Shown here: piece after piece, positions 7,462 through 15,760 of the stretch
Numbering within the stretch: position 1 is the first letter of the stretch
Layout: the number at the start of each line of letters is the position of its first letter
DNA from: Clostridia bacterium
Lineage (GTDB): Bacteria > Bacillota > Clostridia > Oscillospirales > Acutalibacteraceae
Direction of reading: 5' to 3'
DNA length: 64,000 nucleotides
NCBI GenBank assembly: GCA_017435385.1
Contig: JAFSFB010000015.1
Location: 50,214 to 114,213 of the forward strand
Notes under the pieces: model-generated
The model's database searches: none
Told to the model about the DNA's origin: nothing
Seen by the model: the letters and a program-made list of their open reading frames with translations, nothing else
Position numbers and translations under genes: made by a program

Positions 7462-8289
7462 TTGATTAAAGAAGCTATCGGCACAGGCTCATCTGTTGAA
7501 GAAGCAAAAGAGGCTGCCCTCAGAGCTCTTGAAGCTCCCGAGGATGCAGATATCAGATATGAAGTTCTCGAAAGAGAAAAAGCAAAGCTTTTCGGTCTTT
7601 TCGGCGGTTCTCTCGCCAAGGTTAAGGCAAGCTACGAAATCGAAGACGATCCCTTCGCAAAGGCAAAGGATTATGTTCTGACAATTCTCAAGAATCTCGG
7701 CGTCAGCGATGCTGAGATCAGCGTTGAAGCAGACGACGAGGATGTCCGCATCTCAATCAACTGCGGCGACGACTACGGCTCGGTCATCGGCAGAAGAGGT
7801 GAAACTCTTGATGCTATTCAGTATCTCACCCGCCTTGTAATCAACAGAGGCTCTGATGATTACAGAAGAGTTTCCATCAATGTCGGCAACTACCGTGAAA
7901 AGAGAGAAAATACTCTCCGTTCTCTTGCTCGCAAGAATGCGGCAAAGGTCAGAAAGTACGGCAGAAATGTTGTTCTCGAGCCTATGAATCCCTATGAGCG
8001 CAGAATTATCCACACAACCGTTCAGGATATCGAAGGCGTTACCTCTCACTCCGTCGGAAGCGACTCCGACCGCAAGGTTGTTATCACCCTCGAGGAAGGC
8101 GTTAAGCCCACTCACAGCGGCGGTTACAACAAAGGCGGCAGAGGCGGATATAACAAGGGCGGCAACAGAGGCGGCTACAGAGGAGGCAAGCCCTCTTACA
8201 ACAAGAGCGAAGCTTCTGCTCCTTCAAGACCTCCCCGCTCGGATTCCGCAGGCGCATCGCTTTACGGCAGAATCGACCTCAATAAATAA
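7462..8289 (+). CDS. khpB: KhpB/Jag RNA-binding protein with RGG-like tail
   Basis: RNA-binding protein (Jag, KhpB, EloR) that in streptococci works with KhpA in cell elongation control. Domains in order: Jag_N (IKEAIGTGSSVEEAKEAAL, about residues 1-50), a KH domain with IGRRGETLDAIQYL, and an R3H domain with NPYERRIIHTTVQ. After the R3H comes an unusual tail of about 55 residues, rich in Gly, Arg, Tyr and Asn in repeating GGYNKGG / RGGY units. The ATG is missing; GTG at 7450 or 7453 and TTG at 7462 are possible. TTG at 7462 is preferred because GGTGGTG sits 6 bases upstream and the protein then begins (M)IKEAIGTG as homologues do. It is the last gene of the operon. Confidence 0.9.
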   Translation: MIKEAIGTGSSVEEAKEAALRALEAPEDADIRYEVLEREKAKLFGLFGGSLAKVKASYEIEDDPFAKAKDYVLTILKNLGVSDAEISVEADDEDVRISINCGDDYGSVIGRRGETLDAIQYLTRLVINRGSDDYRRVSINVGNYREKRENTLRSLARKNAAKVRKYGRNVVLEPMNPYERRIIHTTVQDIEGVTSHSVGSDSDRKVVITLEEGVKPTHSGGYNKGGRGGYNKGGNRGGYRGGKPSYNKSEASAPSRPPRSDSAGASLYGRIDLNK

Positions 8290-8296
8290 TCAAAAT

Positions 8297-8327
8297 AACT
8301 CCTTGCTTCGGCAGGGAGTTTTTATTT
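8297..8327 (+). terminator. Intrinsic terminator of rpmH-jag operon
   Basis: Stem AACTCCTTGC / GCAGGGAGTT (one G-U pair) closed by a TTCG tetraloop, followed by a T-rich run. It lies 8 bases after the jag stop. Confidence 0.9.
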
Positions 8328-8373
8328 TGCCTGACAGTTTTTGTAAATAACTGTCAATTCTGTCCGCAATTTG

Positions 8374-8402
8374 TTGACAAAAGAAGGAAAATATGATATA
8401 GT
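8374..8402 (+). promoter_or_regulatory. Promoter for AbrB-type gene
   Basis: TTGACA at 8374-8379 and TATAGT at 8397-8402 with a 17-base spacer, about 50 bases upstream of the start. Confidence 0.75.
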
Positions 8403-8452
8403 TTCTCAAATCCTTATTGCACCGCAGAGTATTATATCGGGGAGGAAAAACA

Positions 8453-8710
8453 ATGTTTGCAGGGTTTATAAGAGAGATCGACAGCGTGGGCAGAGTCGTT
8501 ATTCCCATGCAACTCAGAAAAGAGCTCGGAATGGTTGAAAAAGGAAGCAAGGTTGAGATGTTCTCCGACGGAAAGCAGATCATTCTCAAAAAAGCAATCG
8601 AGGACTGCATCTTCTGCAAATCGGAAGAAGAGCTCACCGAATTTGAAGGCAAATTCATCTGCAAGGCTTGCCTTGAAAAAATCAAAAGCGCAGAACAGTT
8701 CGCTGAATAA
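8453..8710 (+). CDS. AbrB/SpoVT-family regulator with C-terminal CxxC pairs
   Basis: Likely DNA-binding transition-state regulator. The first 50 residues are a swapped-hairpin AbrB domain: MFAGFIREIDSVGRVVIPMQ, LRKELGM, then KVEMFSDGKQIILKKA. The last 35 residues contain CIFC and CKAC separated by about 16 residues, a probable zinc-binding knuckle. This C-terminal form is seen in clostridial AbrB proteins but not in B. subtilis AbrB. The start at 8453 follows GGGGAGG and is preferred over an upstream frame extension. The gene is monocistronic, with its own promoter and terminator. The regulated genes cannot be read from the sequence. Confidence 0.9.
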   Translation: MFAGFIREIDSVGRVVIPMQLRKELGMVEKGSKVEMFSDGKQIILKKAIEDCIFCKSEEELTEFEGKFICKACLEKIKSAEQFAE

Positions 8711-8720
8711 TGAACGACTT

Positions 8721-8752
8721 ATCACCCAAAGGCTTCTTTGGGTGATTTTTTT
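8721..8752 (+). terminator. Intrinsic terminator after AbrB-type gene
   Basis: Perfect stem ATCACCCAAAG / CTTTGGGTGAT with a 3-4 base loop and a run of T residues. Confidence 0.92.
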
Positions 8753-8815
8753 GTTTTCCTGCGAATATATTTGTAAAAAAATAAACCGTATTCGGTTTTG
8801 CAGGGAGCGGATAAA

Positions 8816-11428
8816 ATGGATTGGCATTCTTTTTCTGCCGAAAAAACAGCACAGTTGCTGAAATCGGATATTAACAGGGGACTTTCGGATTCCGAAGCAA
8901 AAAAGAGAATCGAAAAAAACGGAGCAAATGAGCTTCAGGGACGAAAAAAGATTTCGGTTATAAAAAGATTTTTCGAGCAGTTCAAGGATTTCTGCGTCAT
9001 AATCCTTTTCATCGCCTGCATCATTTCCTTTGCAACGGGAATCATTGAAGGCAAGGGAGATTTCGTTGAGCCTGTCGTCATTCTCATCATTGTCGTTCTC
9101 AACGCTGTCATCGGCGTTATTCAGGAGCAGAAAGCCGAGAAGGCGATTGAGGCGCTCAAAAAAATGTCTGCTCCGACCGCCTGCGTTATCAGAGGCGGAA
9201 AAACAAAGAATATTCCCGCTTCGTCGCTCGTTGACGGCGATATTATATGCCTCGAAAGCGGAGATATGGTCCCTGCAGATGCAAGGCTTATTTCTTCAAA
9301 TTCTCTCAGGGTTCAGGAAAGCTCGCTGACGGGAGAGTCCGTGCCCTGTGCAAAAGATGCCTCGGCGACTCTCGACGCTTCATGCTCTCTCGGCGACAGA
9401 AAAAACATGATATACTCATCAACAACCGTTATGGCAGGCAACTGCACGGCAATCGTTACCGAAACGGGAATGAATACGAAGGTCGGCAGAATTGCAGGGC
9501 TTCTTGCTGAAGAGAACGCCCCTCAGACTCCTCTTCAGCAACGCCTCGGCAAAGTCGGAAAAGCTCTCGGTATCGGTGCAGTTGCAATATGTGCGGTTGT
9601 ATTTTTGCTCGGCATCATCCGTCAGAGCGGTATTCTTCCCTCGTTCATGCTTGCGGTCAGCCTTGCCGTTGCGGCAATTCCCGAGGGACTGCCTGCCGTT
9701 GTGACGGTCGTTCTCTCGATGGGAGTTCAAAGGCTGGCAAAAAGCAACGCAATAATCCGATTTCTGCCTGCGGTTGAAACTCTCGGAGCGGCAACGGTTA
9801 TCTGCTCTGACAAAACGGGTACGCTCACTCAGAACAAAATGACCGTAACAAAAATCTGTTCGTATTCGGGCGAGATCAAACCTGACAGCCCGACGGCGAA
9901 AAAAATTCTGCTCTATGCTTCTCTCTGCAGCAACGCAAAAGAAATCAAAAAAGGAAAAAAGACCGAGTTTTCGGGCGATCCGACAGAAACCGCCATTCTT
10001 TCGGCGGCAAAACTGCAAAACATCAATTTCAGCTCCGAGGAATATGTCCGTCACTATGAAAATCCGTTTTCGGGAGAAAGAAAACGCATGTCCGTCATCT
10101 GCTCGGAAAACGGCAGCAAGCTTCTGCTCGTAAAAGGTGCGCCCGATGTTATTCTCCCCCGCTGCATAAAATTTCTTTCCTCGGGCGGTGTTATGCCGCT
10201 CACGGCAAACCGGCGAAGCGGTATTCTTAGGCTCAATGAAGAAATGGCGGGAAATGCGCTTCGGGTCATCGCCGTTGCCTACAGACCTGCACAGAGCATA
10301 AATGATTCCGAAGAGGATAACCTTATTTTTGCAGGCCTCATCGGCATGACTGATCCGCCCCGTCCCGAAGCGGCGAAAGCGGTTTCGGTCTGCAAAAAAG
10401 CAGGAATAATTCCCGTCATGATTACGGGCGACCATATCAGAACAGCATGTGCCATCGCCGAAGCCCTCGGAATTGCTGACAAAACGACAACCGCTGTCAC
10501 GGGTGCACAGCTCGACAGACTCAGCGACTCCGAGCTTGCGGAAAAGATCGGAAGCTGCAGGGTTTTTGCAAGAGTCACTCCCGAGCACAAGGTCAGAATC
10601 GTCAAGGCATTCCGAGCAAGAGGGGAAACCGTTGCCATGACGGGTGACGGAGTCAACGATGCTCCCGCTCTCAAGGCGGCGGACATCGGCTGCGCCATGG
10701 GAAAAAGCGGAACTGATGTTGCAAAAAACGCCGCAGATATGATACTGACCGATGACAATTTTGCGACGATAGTCAAAGCCGTTGAGCAGGGCAGAGGAAT
10801 TTACGATAACATCAAAAAAGCCGTTCATTTTCTTCTCGGAACAAACATCGGTGAAATTCTTGCCGTGTTTTTTGCTTCCGTTCTCGGCTTTTCAAATCCC
10901 CTGCTTCCGATTCAGCTTCTTTGGGTCAACCTCGTAACGGATTCGCTTCCTGCCATTGCTCTCGGAACTGAAAAAACAGAGAAAGACATTATGCTCCGCT
11001 CTCCCGTTCCTGCTTCAAAAGGCTTTTTCTCTGACGGATTATGGCTCGACATAACGCTTGAAGGAGCTTTTGTCGGAGCGTTGACCCTTCTCGCCCACTC
11101 CATAGGGAACCTCGTTTTCGGCGGTGTCGGCGGAACGATGGCATTCTGCACTCTGAGCTTCTGCGAAATCGCCCACGCAATCAACACCCGTTCCTCGGGC
11201 TCGGTTTTCAGGGCAGGATTTTTCTCGAACCGCATGATGAATATCGCCGTTGTTATCTGCGTTATTCTTCAGACTGCCGTTATCTGCATTCCTCAGCTTT
11301 CGGCTCTTTTCGGCACGGTTCCCCTCAATCTCCCCCAATGGCTGACCGTTATCGCCCTTTCTTCAATGCCCCTTATTATCGGCGAAGCAGGCAAGCTTCT
11401 TTCGGGCAGAAAAAGCAAATATAACTAA
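8816..11428 (+). CDS. Calcium-type P-type ATPase (PMCA/SERCA-like, P2)
   Basis: Cation-exporting ATPase, most likely for Ca2+. The 870-residue product has the N-terminal cation ATPase domain (DWHSFSAEKTAQLLK), the actuator loop SSLTGESVPC, membrane helix 4 motif AAIPEGLPAVVT (Ca2+ site II), phosphorylation motif CSDKTGTLTQNKM, nucleotide-domain motifs KGAPDVIL and MITGDH, hinge MTGDGVNDAPALKAADIG, and helix 6 NLVTDSLPAIALG with the Asn and Asp of Ca2+ sites. All catalytic residues are present, in contrast to the degenerate P-type protein at 34973-37864. The start at 8816 is chosen because AGGGAG sits 8 bases upstream. It has no close operon partners. Confidence 0.95.
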   Translation: MDWHSFSAEKTAQLLKSDINRGLSDSEAKKRIEKNGANELQGRKKISVIKRFFEQFKDFCVIILFIACIISFATGIIEGKGDFVEPVVILIIVVLNAVIGVIQEQKAEKAIEALKKMSAPTACVIRGGKTKNIPASSLVDGDIICLESGDMVPADARLISSNSLRVQESSLTGESVPCAKDASATLDASCSLGDRKNMIYSSTTVMAGNCTAIVTETGMNTKVGRIAGLLAEENAPQTPLQQRLGKVGKALGIGAVAICAVVFLLGIIRQSGILPSFMLAVSLAVAAIPEGLPAVVTVVLSMGVQRLAKSNAIIRFLPAVETLGAATVICSDKTGTLTQNKMTVTKICSYSGEIKPDSPTAKKILLYASLCSNAKEIKKGKKTEFSGDPTETAILSAAKLQNINFSSEEYVRHYENPFSGERKRMSVICSENGSKLLLVKGAPDVILPRCIKFLSSGGVMPLTANRRSGILRLNEEMAGNALRVIAVAYRPAQSINDSEEDNLIFAGLIGMTDPPRPEAAKAVSVCKKAGIIPVMITGDHIRTACAIAEALGIADKTTTAVTGAQLDRLSDSELAEKIGSCRVFARVTPEHKVRIVKAFRARGETVAMTGDGVNDAPALKAADIGCAMGKSGTDVAKNAADMILTDDNFATIVKAVEQGRGIYDNIKKAVHFLLGTNIGEILAVFFASVLGFSNPLLPIQLLWVNLVTDSLPAIALGTEKTEKDIMLRSPVPASKGFFSDGLWLDITLEGAFVGALTLLAHSIGNLVFGGVGGTMAFCTLSFCEIAHAINTRSSGSVFRAGFFSNRMMNIAVVICVILQTAVICIPQLSALFGTVPLNLPQWLTVIALSSMPLIIGEAGKLLSGRKSKYN

Positions 11429-11527
11429 TATATTAAATTTATCTTTTTTCTAATATAGAATATTGTTTCGGCACTCTTTTGTTATCATATAAATTGGAAT
11501 ATAATGTAAATGAACGGAGTGACCGTT

Positions 11528-13705
11528 TTGTCAAAAACACTTGTCTTGACCGAAAAGCCGTCTGTTGCCAAGGATATTGCCCGTGTTCTCGGGTGCAAAA
11601 AGAACGGCAACGGATGCATTATCGGTGATAAATATATCGTCACATGGGCTCTCGGCCACCTTGTAACTCTTGCAGATCCCGAAGCCTATGATGCAAAATA
11701 TAAAACCTGGCGCATGGAGGACCTTCCGATGCTCCCGAGCAGCATGAAGCTCGTTGTTATCGGGCAGACCTCCAAGCAGTTCAGAGCCGTCAGCTCTCTT
11801 CTGCTCAGCAGCGAAGTCGACAAGGTCGTTATCGCAACCGATGCAGGGCGTGAGGGCGAGCTCGTTGCACGCTGGATCATTAGAAAAGCGGGCTGCAAAA
11901 AGCCGATGCTGCGTCTGTGGATCTCGTCGCAGACCGATAAGGCTATCCGTGAGGGCTTTGCCTCGCTTAAACCTGCTTCTCAATATGATAATCTCTATAA
12001 AAGCGCTCAATGCCGTGCCGAAGCTGACTGGCTCGTCGGTCTGAATGTCAGCCGTGCGCTGACCTGCAAGCATAACGCTCAGCTTTCCGCAGGAAGAGTC
12101 CAGACACCCACCCTTGCAATGATTGTAAAGCGTGAGGAAGAGATCCTCCGTTTCCGCCCCAAGGACTATTTCACGGTCAAGGCGGATTTCGGCGGTTATA
12201 CCGCTCTTTATAAGGATTCCCGCAATCAGGCAAGATTCTTCGATGCTGCCGCCGCTCAGCAGATCGCCGACGAAGTCAGAGGCAAAAGAGGCGTTCTTTC
12301 CGAAGTTAAGAAGGTCTACCGCTTCAAGGCTCCGCCTGCGGCATATGACCTGACAGAGCTTCAGAGAGATGCAAACAAAAAATACGGCTATTCGGCAAAG
12401 CAGACTCTTTCGCTCATGCAGAGTCTTTACGAAACCCATAAGCTTCTCACCTATCCGAGAACAGATTCCAGATATATAACCAGGGATGTTGCCTCAACTC
12501 TCCCCGAAAGACTCAAAGCGGTCGCAATCGGCCCCTATAAGGATGCTGCAAACGCTATCCTGCGCACAAAGCCGATCCCCACAAAATACATCGTCAACGA
12601 TGCCAAAGTAACCGACCACCATGCAATCATTCCGACGGAGCAGTATGTTGACCTCAACAAGCTCAGCCGTGAGGAAAGACACATATACGACCTCGTTGTC
12701 AGACGCTTCCTTGCCGTGCTCAGCGCTCCGTTTGAATATGACGAAATGCAGGTTAAAATCACCGTCGGCAAGCATAATTTCTATACCAAAGGGCAGGCTG
12801 TCAAAGCTGCAGGCTGGAAGGCTCTTTATGATTCCTCTCTTTCCGATGAGGAGGATGACGGCGACGATATCCGTGCTCAGTCCCTGCCCGCTCTTTCTCA
12901 GGGAGCACCCGTTTTCCCGAAGGAAGTCCGAATCTGCTCAGGCAAAACAACTCCTCCTGCAAGATATAACGAAGCAACGCTGCTCACCGCCATGGAAAAC
13001 CCCACGGGACAGGTCGATGACGGCTCACTTCGTGATGCACTCAAAACCGCAGGCGGTCTGGGTACGCCTGCCACGAGAGCAGATATCATTGAAAAGCTTT
13101 TTGACTCCTTCTGCATTGAAAGAAGGGGCAGAGAAATATTTCCCACCTCAAAGGGAAAGCAGCTCATCGACATCGTTCCCGAGGACCTCAAATCAGCAGA
13201 GCTGACCGCAAGATGGGAGCAAAGGCTCTCTCTCATCGCCAAGGGCGGCGCAAACGACAAACAGTTCATCTCCGAAATGCGAAGCTATGCAACTGCTCTT
13301 GTCGGTGCGGTCAGATCGAGCGAAGCGAAATACAAGCACGACAACATGACCCGTGAGCCTTGTCCCGAATGCGGAAAATATCTTCTTGAAGTCAACGGCA
13401 AAAAGGGCAAGATGCTCGTTTGCCAGGACAGAGAATGCGGCTACCGCAAGAGCATATCCGTTATCACAAACGCACGCTGCCCCGAATGCCATAAAAAGCT
13501 CGAGATGAGGGGTGAGGGCGAGAAAAAAGCCTTCTTCTGCGTGTGCGGTTACAGAGAAAAGCTCTCCGACTTTGAAAAGAGAAAAGAATCTGCAGGCGCA
13601 GGCAAGCGTGATGTTGCAAAATATATGCAGCAGCAGTCCAAAGCTAAAGCGTCAAGCAATCCCCTTGCCGACCAGCTTGCAAAATGGATGGAGGAAAACC
13701 AATGA
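11528..13705 (+). CDS. topB: DNA topoisomerase III (type IA)
   Basis: Relaxes and decatenates DNA by single-strand passage. The protein opens SKTLVLTEKPSVAKDIARV (Toprim), with DAGREGELVARW carrying the metal-binding acidic residues. SAGRVQTPTL follows, then the active-site tyrosine in LLTYPRTDSRYI. Two C-terminal zinc ribbons (CPECGKYLLEV... and CPECHKKLEM...) follow the catalytic core. An ATG at 11510 exists but has no ribosome binding site; the TTG at 11528 lies 8 bases after GGAG and gives the normal N-terminus, so it is preferred (725 residues). The stop overlaps the next start as ATGA. This is one of two type IA topoisomerases in the window. Confidence 0.95.
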   Translation: MSKTLVLTEKPSVAKDIARVLGCKKNGNGCIIGDKYIVTWALGHLVTLADPEAYDAKYKTWRMEDLPMLPSSMKLVVIGQTSKQFRAVSSLLLSSEVDKVVIATDAGREGELVARWIIRKAGCKKPMLRLWISSQTDKAIREGFASLKPASQYDNLYKSAQCRAEADWLVGLNVSRALTCKHNAQLSAGRVQTPTLAMIVKREEEILRFRPKDYFTVKADFGGYTALYKDSRNQARFFDAAAAQQIADEVRGKRGVLSEVKKVYRFKAPPAAYDLTELQRDANKKYGYSAKQTLSLMQSLYETHKLLTYPRTDSRYITRDVASTLPERLKAVAIGPYKDAANAILRTKPIPTKYIVNDAKVTDHHAIIPTEQYVDLNKLSREERHIYDLVVRRFLAVLSAPFEYDEMQVKITVGKHNFYTKGQAVKAAGWKALYDSSLSDEEDDGDDIRAQSLPALSQGAPVFPKEVRICSGKTTPPARYNEATLLTAMENPTGQVDDGSLRDALKTAGGLGTPATRADIIEKLFDSFCIERRGREIFPTSKGKQLIDIVPEDLKSAELTARWEQRLSLIAKGGANDKQFISEMRSYATALVGAVRSSEAKYKHDNMTREPCPECGKYLLEVNGKKGKMLVCQDRECGYRKSISVITNARCPECHKKLEMRGEGEKKAFFCVCGYREKLSDFEKRKESAGAGKRDVAKYMQQQSKAKASSNPLADQLAKWMEENQ

Positions 13706-15321
13706 AACGATTGATTTCGGTTTTAATGGCGATTGTTCTTCTGCTGATATGCCCTTCCTGCACGAAAAAAGGAAGCGGAAAATCGATCTCCTATCCTCTG
13801 AGTGCCTCACCGTCGACCCTTGACCCCCAATATGCAGGTGAGCTCAACGCACAGATAATCATAAACAACACCTTCGAGGGACTGGTACGCTTTGATCCTG
13901 ACGGAAAAATCATTCCCGGAATCGCCAAGGAATGGAGCATCTCCCCCGACGGCAAAACATATACCTTCACTCTCCAAGAGGGCACGGAATGGTTTTGCCC
14001 GACTGTTCTGAAAAGCGAATTCGGAAGCGATTTCTATAAACGCTTTTCGAGCGAAAAGGTAACGGCTCACGACTTTGTTTTTGCGTTTCAGAGAGCCGTT
14101 CTCCCTGAAACAAAATCTCCGAACGCCCACCGTCTTTTTGTTATCGAAAACGCATCAGAGGTTTATTCGGGAAGCTACAGTGAAAACCTTCTCGGAGTTA
14201 CCGCTCCCGATGACCATACTCTCATCATCAAGCTTACCGAAAAGTGCGATGATTTTCTTGAGCGGCTGACGGAGAGCGTTTTCATGCCTTGCAACGAGGA
14301 TTTTTTCAACGCCATGAACGGCAGATACGGACTGAGCAACAGACACATTCTCTGCAACGGTCCTTTTTACATCAGCTCGTGGGATCCCGAAACTTCTCTG
14401 ACCGTCAAGCGAAACAGCTATTATGCAGGCAAGCAGGAGGTTATGCCTGCTTCGGTCGTTTTCTCGTTTGACCCGAACAAATCCTCGGTTTCACAGAAGC
14501 TTTCCGCAGGCGGTGCAACTGCCGCTCTTCTGCCTCCCGACTATCCGATTCCCGAAAACTGCGTTTCAGTCAAAAAGAGTGAAAACTCTGTTTTCGGTTT
14601 CATTTTCAACTGCTCCGATCCCGTTCTGAGCCTTGCATCGGTAAGAATTGCGCTTTGCAAAGCGATCGACCGAAGCCTTTTCTCCGAAACGGAAACTGCT
14701 CAGCTTCAGAACGGATTCGTTCCGAAAAGCTGTCTTGTCGGCACCGATTCTTACAGAAGCAAGGTCGGCGCTCAGACTCTCTGCATTGAGCAGAATCTTG
14801 ATGAATCTCAGAAGCTCTGGAAAGAAAGCCTGAATCAGCTCGGAAAAGACACGGTTTCGCTGACTGTCCTCTGCCCCGAATGGCTCGACACTCCCGTCAG
14901 ACAGCAGCTCCAGATATGGCAGAAAACGCTCGGCATCAGCCTCGGAATCACCGTTGAAAACAAAACGCCCGAGGAAATCGAAGAATGCGTTGCAAGCGGA
15001 AATTACCAGATCGCTCTTTCGGGAATTGAATCGCCCTACGATAATGCGGCGGATTTTCTTGCCTCATTCTCCGACGGCGGTGTCTTCAGATTCAGCTCCG
15101 TCGGCTATCAGAATGCTGTTTCATCGCTTCTTTCCGCCGAAAGCTACGACGGTATAATCACGGGGTGCTTCAATGCGGAAAACTTCATTCTTCAGAATGC
15201 GATCATGTTCCCGCTGTATTCCCGTTCAAGCAATTTTGTGGTTTATAATGAGGCTGACGGAATCTATCTCATCGGTGCCGAAAACAGCGTGAGCTTCATC
15301 GGCGCAAAGAGGTATGACTGA
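13702..15321 (+). CDS. Peptide-type ABC transporter substrate-binding lipoprotein (SBP_bac_5)
   Basis: Extracellular solute-binding protein of family 5 (OppA/DppA-like), 539 residues. It has a signal peptide KRLISVLMAIVLLLIC with a cysteine at residue 19 in LICPSC, an imperfect lipobox. The mature part begins SYPLSASPSTLDPQYAG and contains the family signature region INNTFEGLVRFDPDGKIIPG, followed by AKEWSISPDGKTYTF. No permease or ATPase genes are nearby, so it may serve a transporter encoded elsewhere or act as a peptide sensor. It starts by ATGA overlap with topB and ends by TGATG overlap with the VanZ-like gene, so it is embedded in an operon with unrelated functions. Confidence 0.9.
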   Translation: MKRLISVLMAIVLLLICPSCTKKGSGKSISYPLSASPSTLDPQYAGELNAQIIINNTFEGLVRFDPDGKIIPGIAKEWSISPDGKTYTFTLQEGTEWFCPTVLKSEFGSDFYKRFSSEKVTAHDFVFAFQRAVLPETKSPNAHRLFVIENASEVYSGSYSENLLGVTAPDDHTLIIKLTEKCDDFLERLTESVFMPCNEDFFNAMNGRYGLSNRHILCNGPFYISSWDPETSLTVKRNSYYAGKQEVMPASVVFSFDPNKSSVSQKLSAGGATAALLPPDYPIPENCVSVKKSENSVFGFIFNCSDPVLSLASVRIALCKAIDRSLFSETETAQLQNGFVPKSCLVGTDSYRSKVGAQTLCIEQNLDESQKLWKESLNQLGKDTVSLTVLCPEWLDTPVRQQLQIWQKTLGISLGITVENKTPEEIEECVASGNYQIALSGIESPYDNAADFLASFSDGGVFRFSSVGYQNAVSSLLSAESYDGIITGCFNAENFILQNAIMFPLYSRSSNFVVYNEADGIYLIGAENSVSFIGAKRYD

Positions 15322-15758
15322 TGAAGCCGAAAGAATCAACCGTGCTCGCCGCTGTTTCGTGGACTGCGGTTGCCGTCTGCATGGGAATCATATTCTTCCT
15401 TTCATCGCAGGACGGCAGCGGCTCACAAGCTCTGAGCGATAATTTTACTTCTTTTCTCGGTCTGCCGTTATATTTTGTCCGTGCAGTCAGAAAAGCGGCG
15501 CATTTCCTCGAGTTTACGGGGCTCGCCATGCTTTTCTTCAATGCGCTATACAGAAGCTTCGGCCGCTTCAGACCGTTTCTCTCGTTTCTTCTTACCGCCG
15601 CCTATGCCGCAAGCGATGAATTTCATCAGCTTTTTGTTGACGGCAGGGCGTGCCGATTTTTCGATTTCTTCGTTGACTGCGCAGGTGCGGCAACGGGAAT
15701 TGCAGTTCTATATCTTCTCATTTTTCTTTTCGGAAAACTGAAATCATGGAGGGGTTAA
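15321..15758 (+). CDS. VanZ-like family membrane protein
   Basis: A small polytopic membrane protein of 145 residues with four hydrophobic segments (about 8-25, 45-75, 83-97 and 115-138). It has the VanZ family pattern: FFLSSQ near the end of helix 1, VRKAAHFLEFTGLAM, and DEFHQLFVDGRACRFFDFFVDCAGAATG. VanZ itself lowers teicoplanin susceptibility, but most family members are of unknown function and there is no van cluster here. It overlaps the preceding gene by one base. Confidence 0.88.
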   Translation: MKPKESTVLAAVSWTAVAVCMGIIFFLSSQDGSGSQALSDNFTSFLGLPLYFVRAVRKAAHFLEFTGLAMLFFNALYRSFGRFRPFLSFLLTAAYAASDEFHQLFVDGRACRFFDFFVDCAGAATGIAVLYLLIFLFGKLKSWRG

Positions 15759-15760
15759 TT

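Noticed and set aside
9419..10828. 469-codon minus-strand frame opposite the Ca2+-type ATPase
   Set aside because: Complement of a gene with complete P-ATPase motifs; low-complexity Cys/Arg-rich translation and no start signal.
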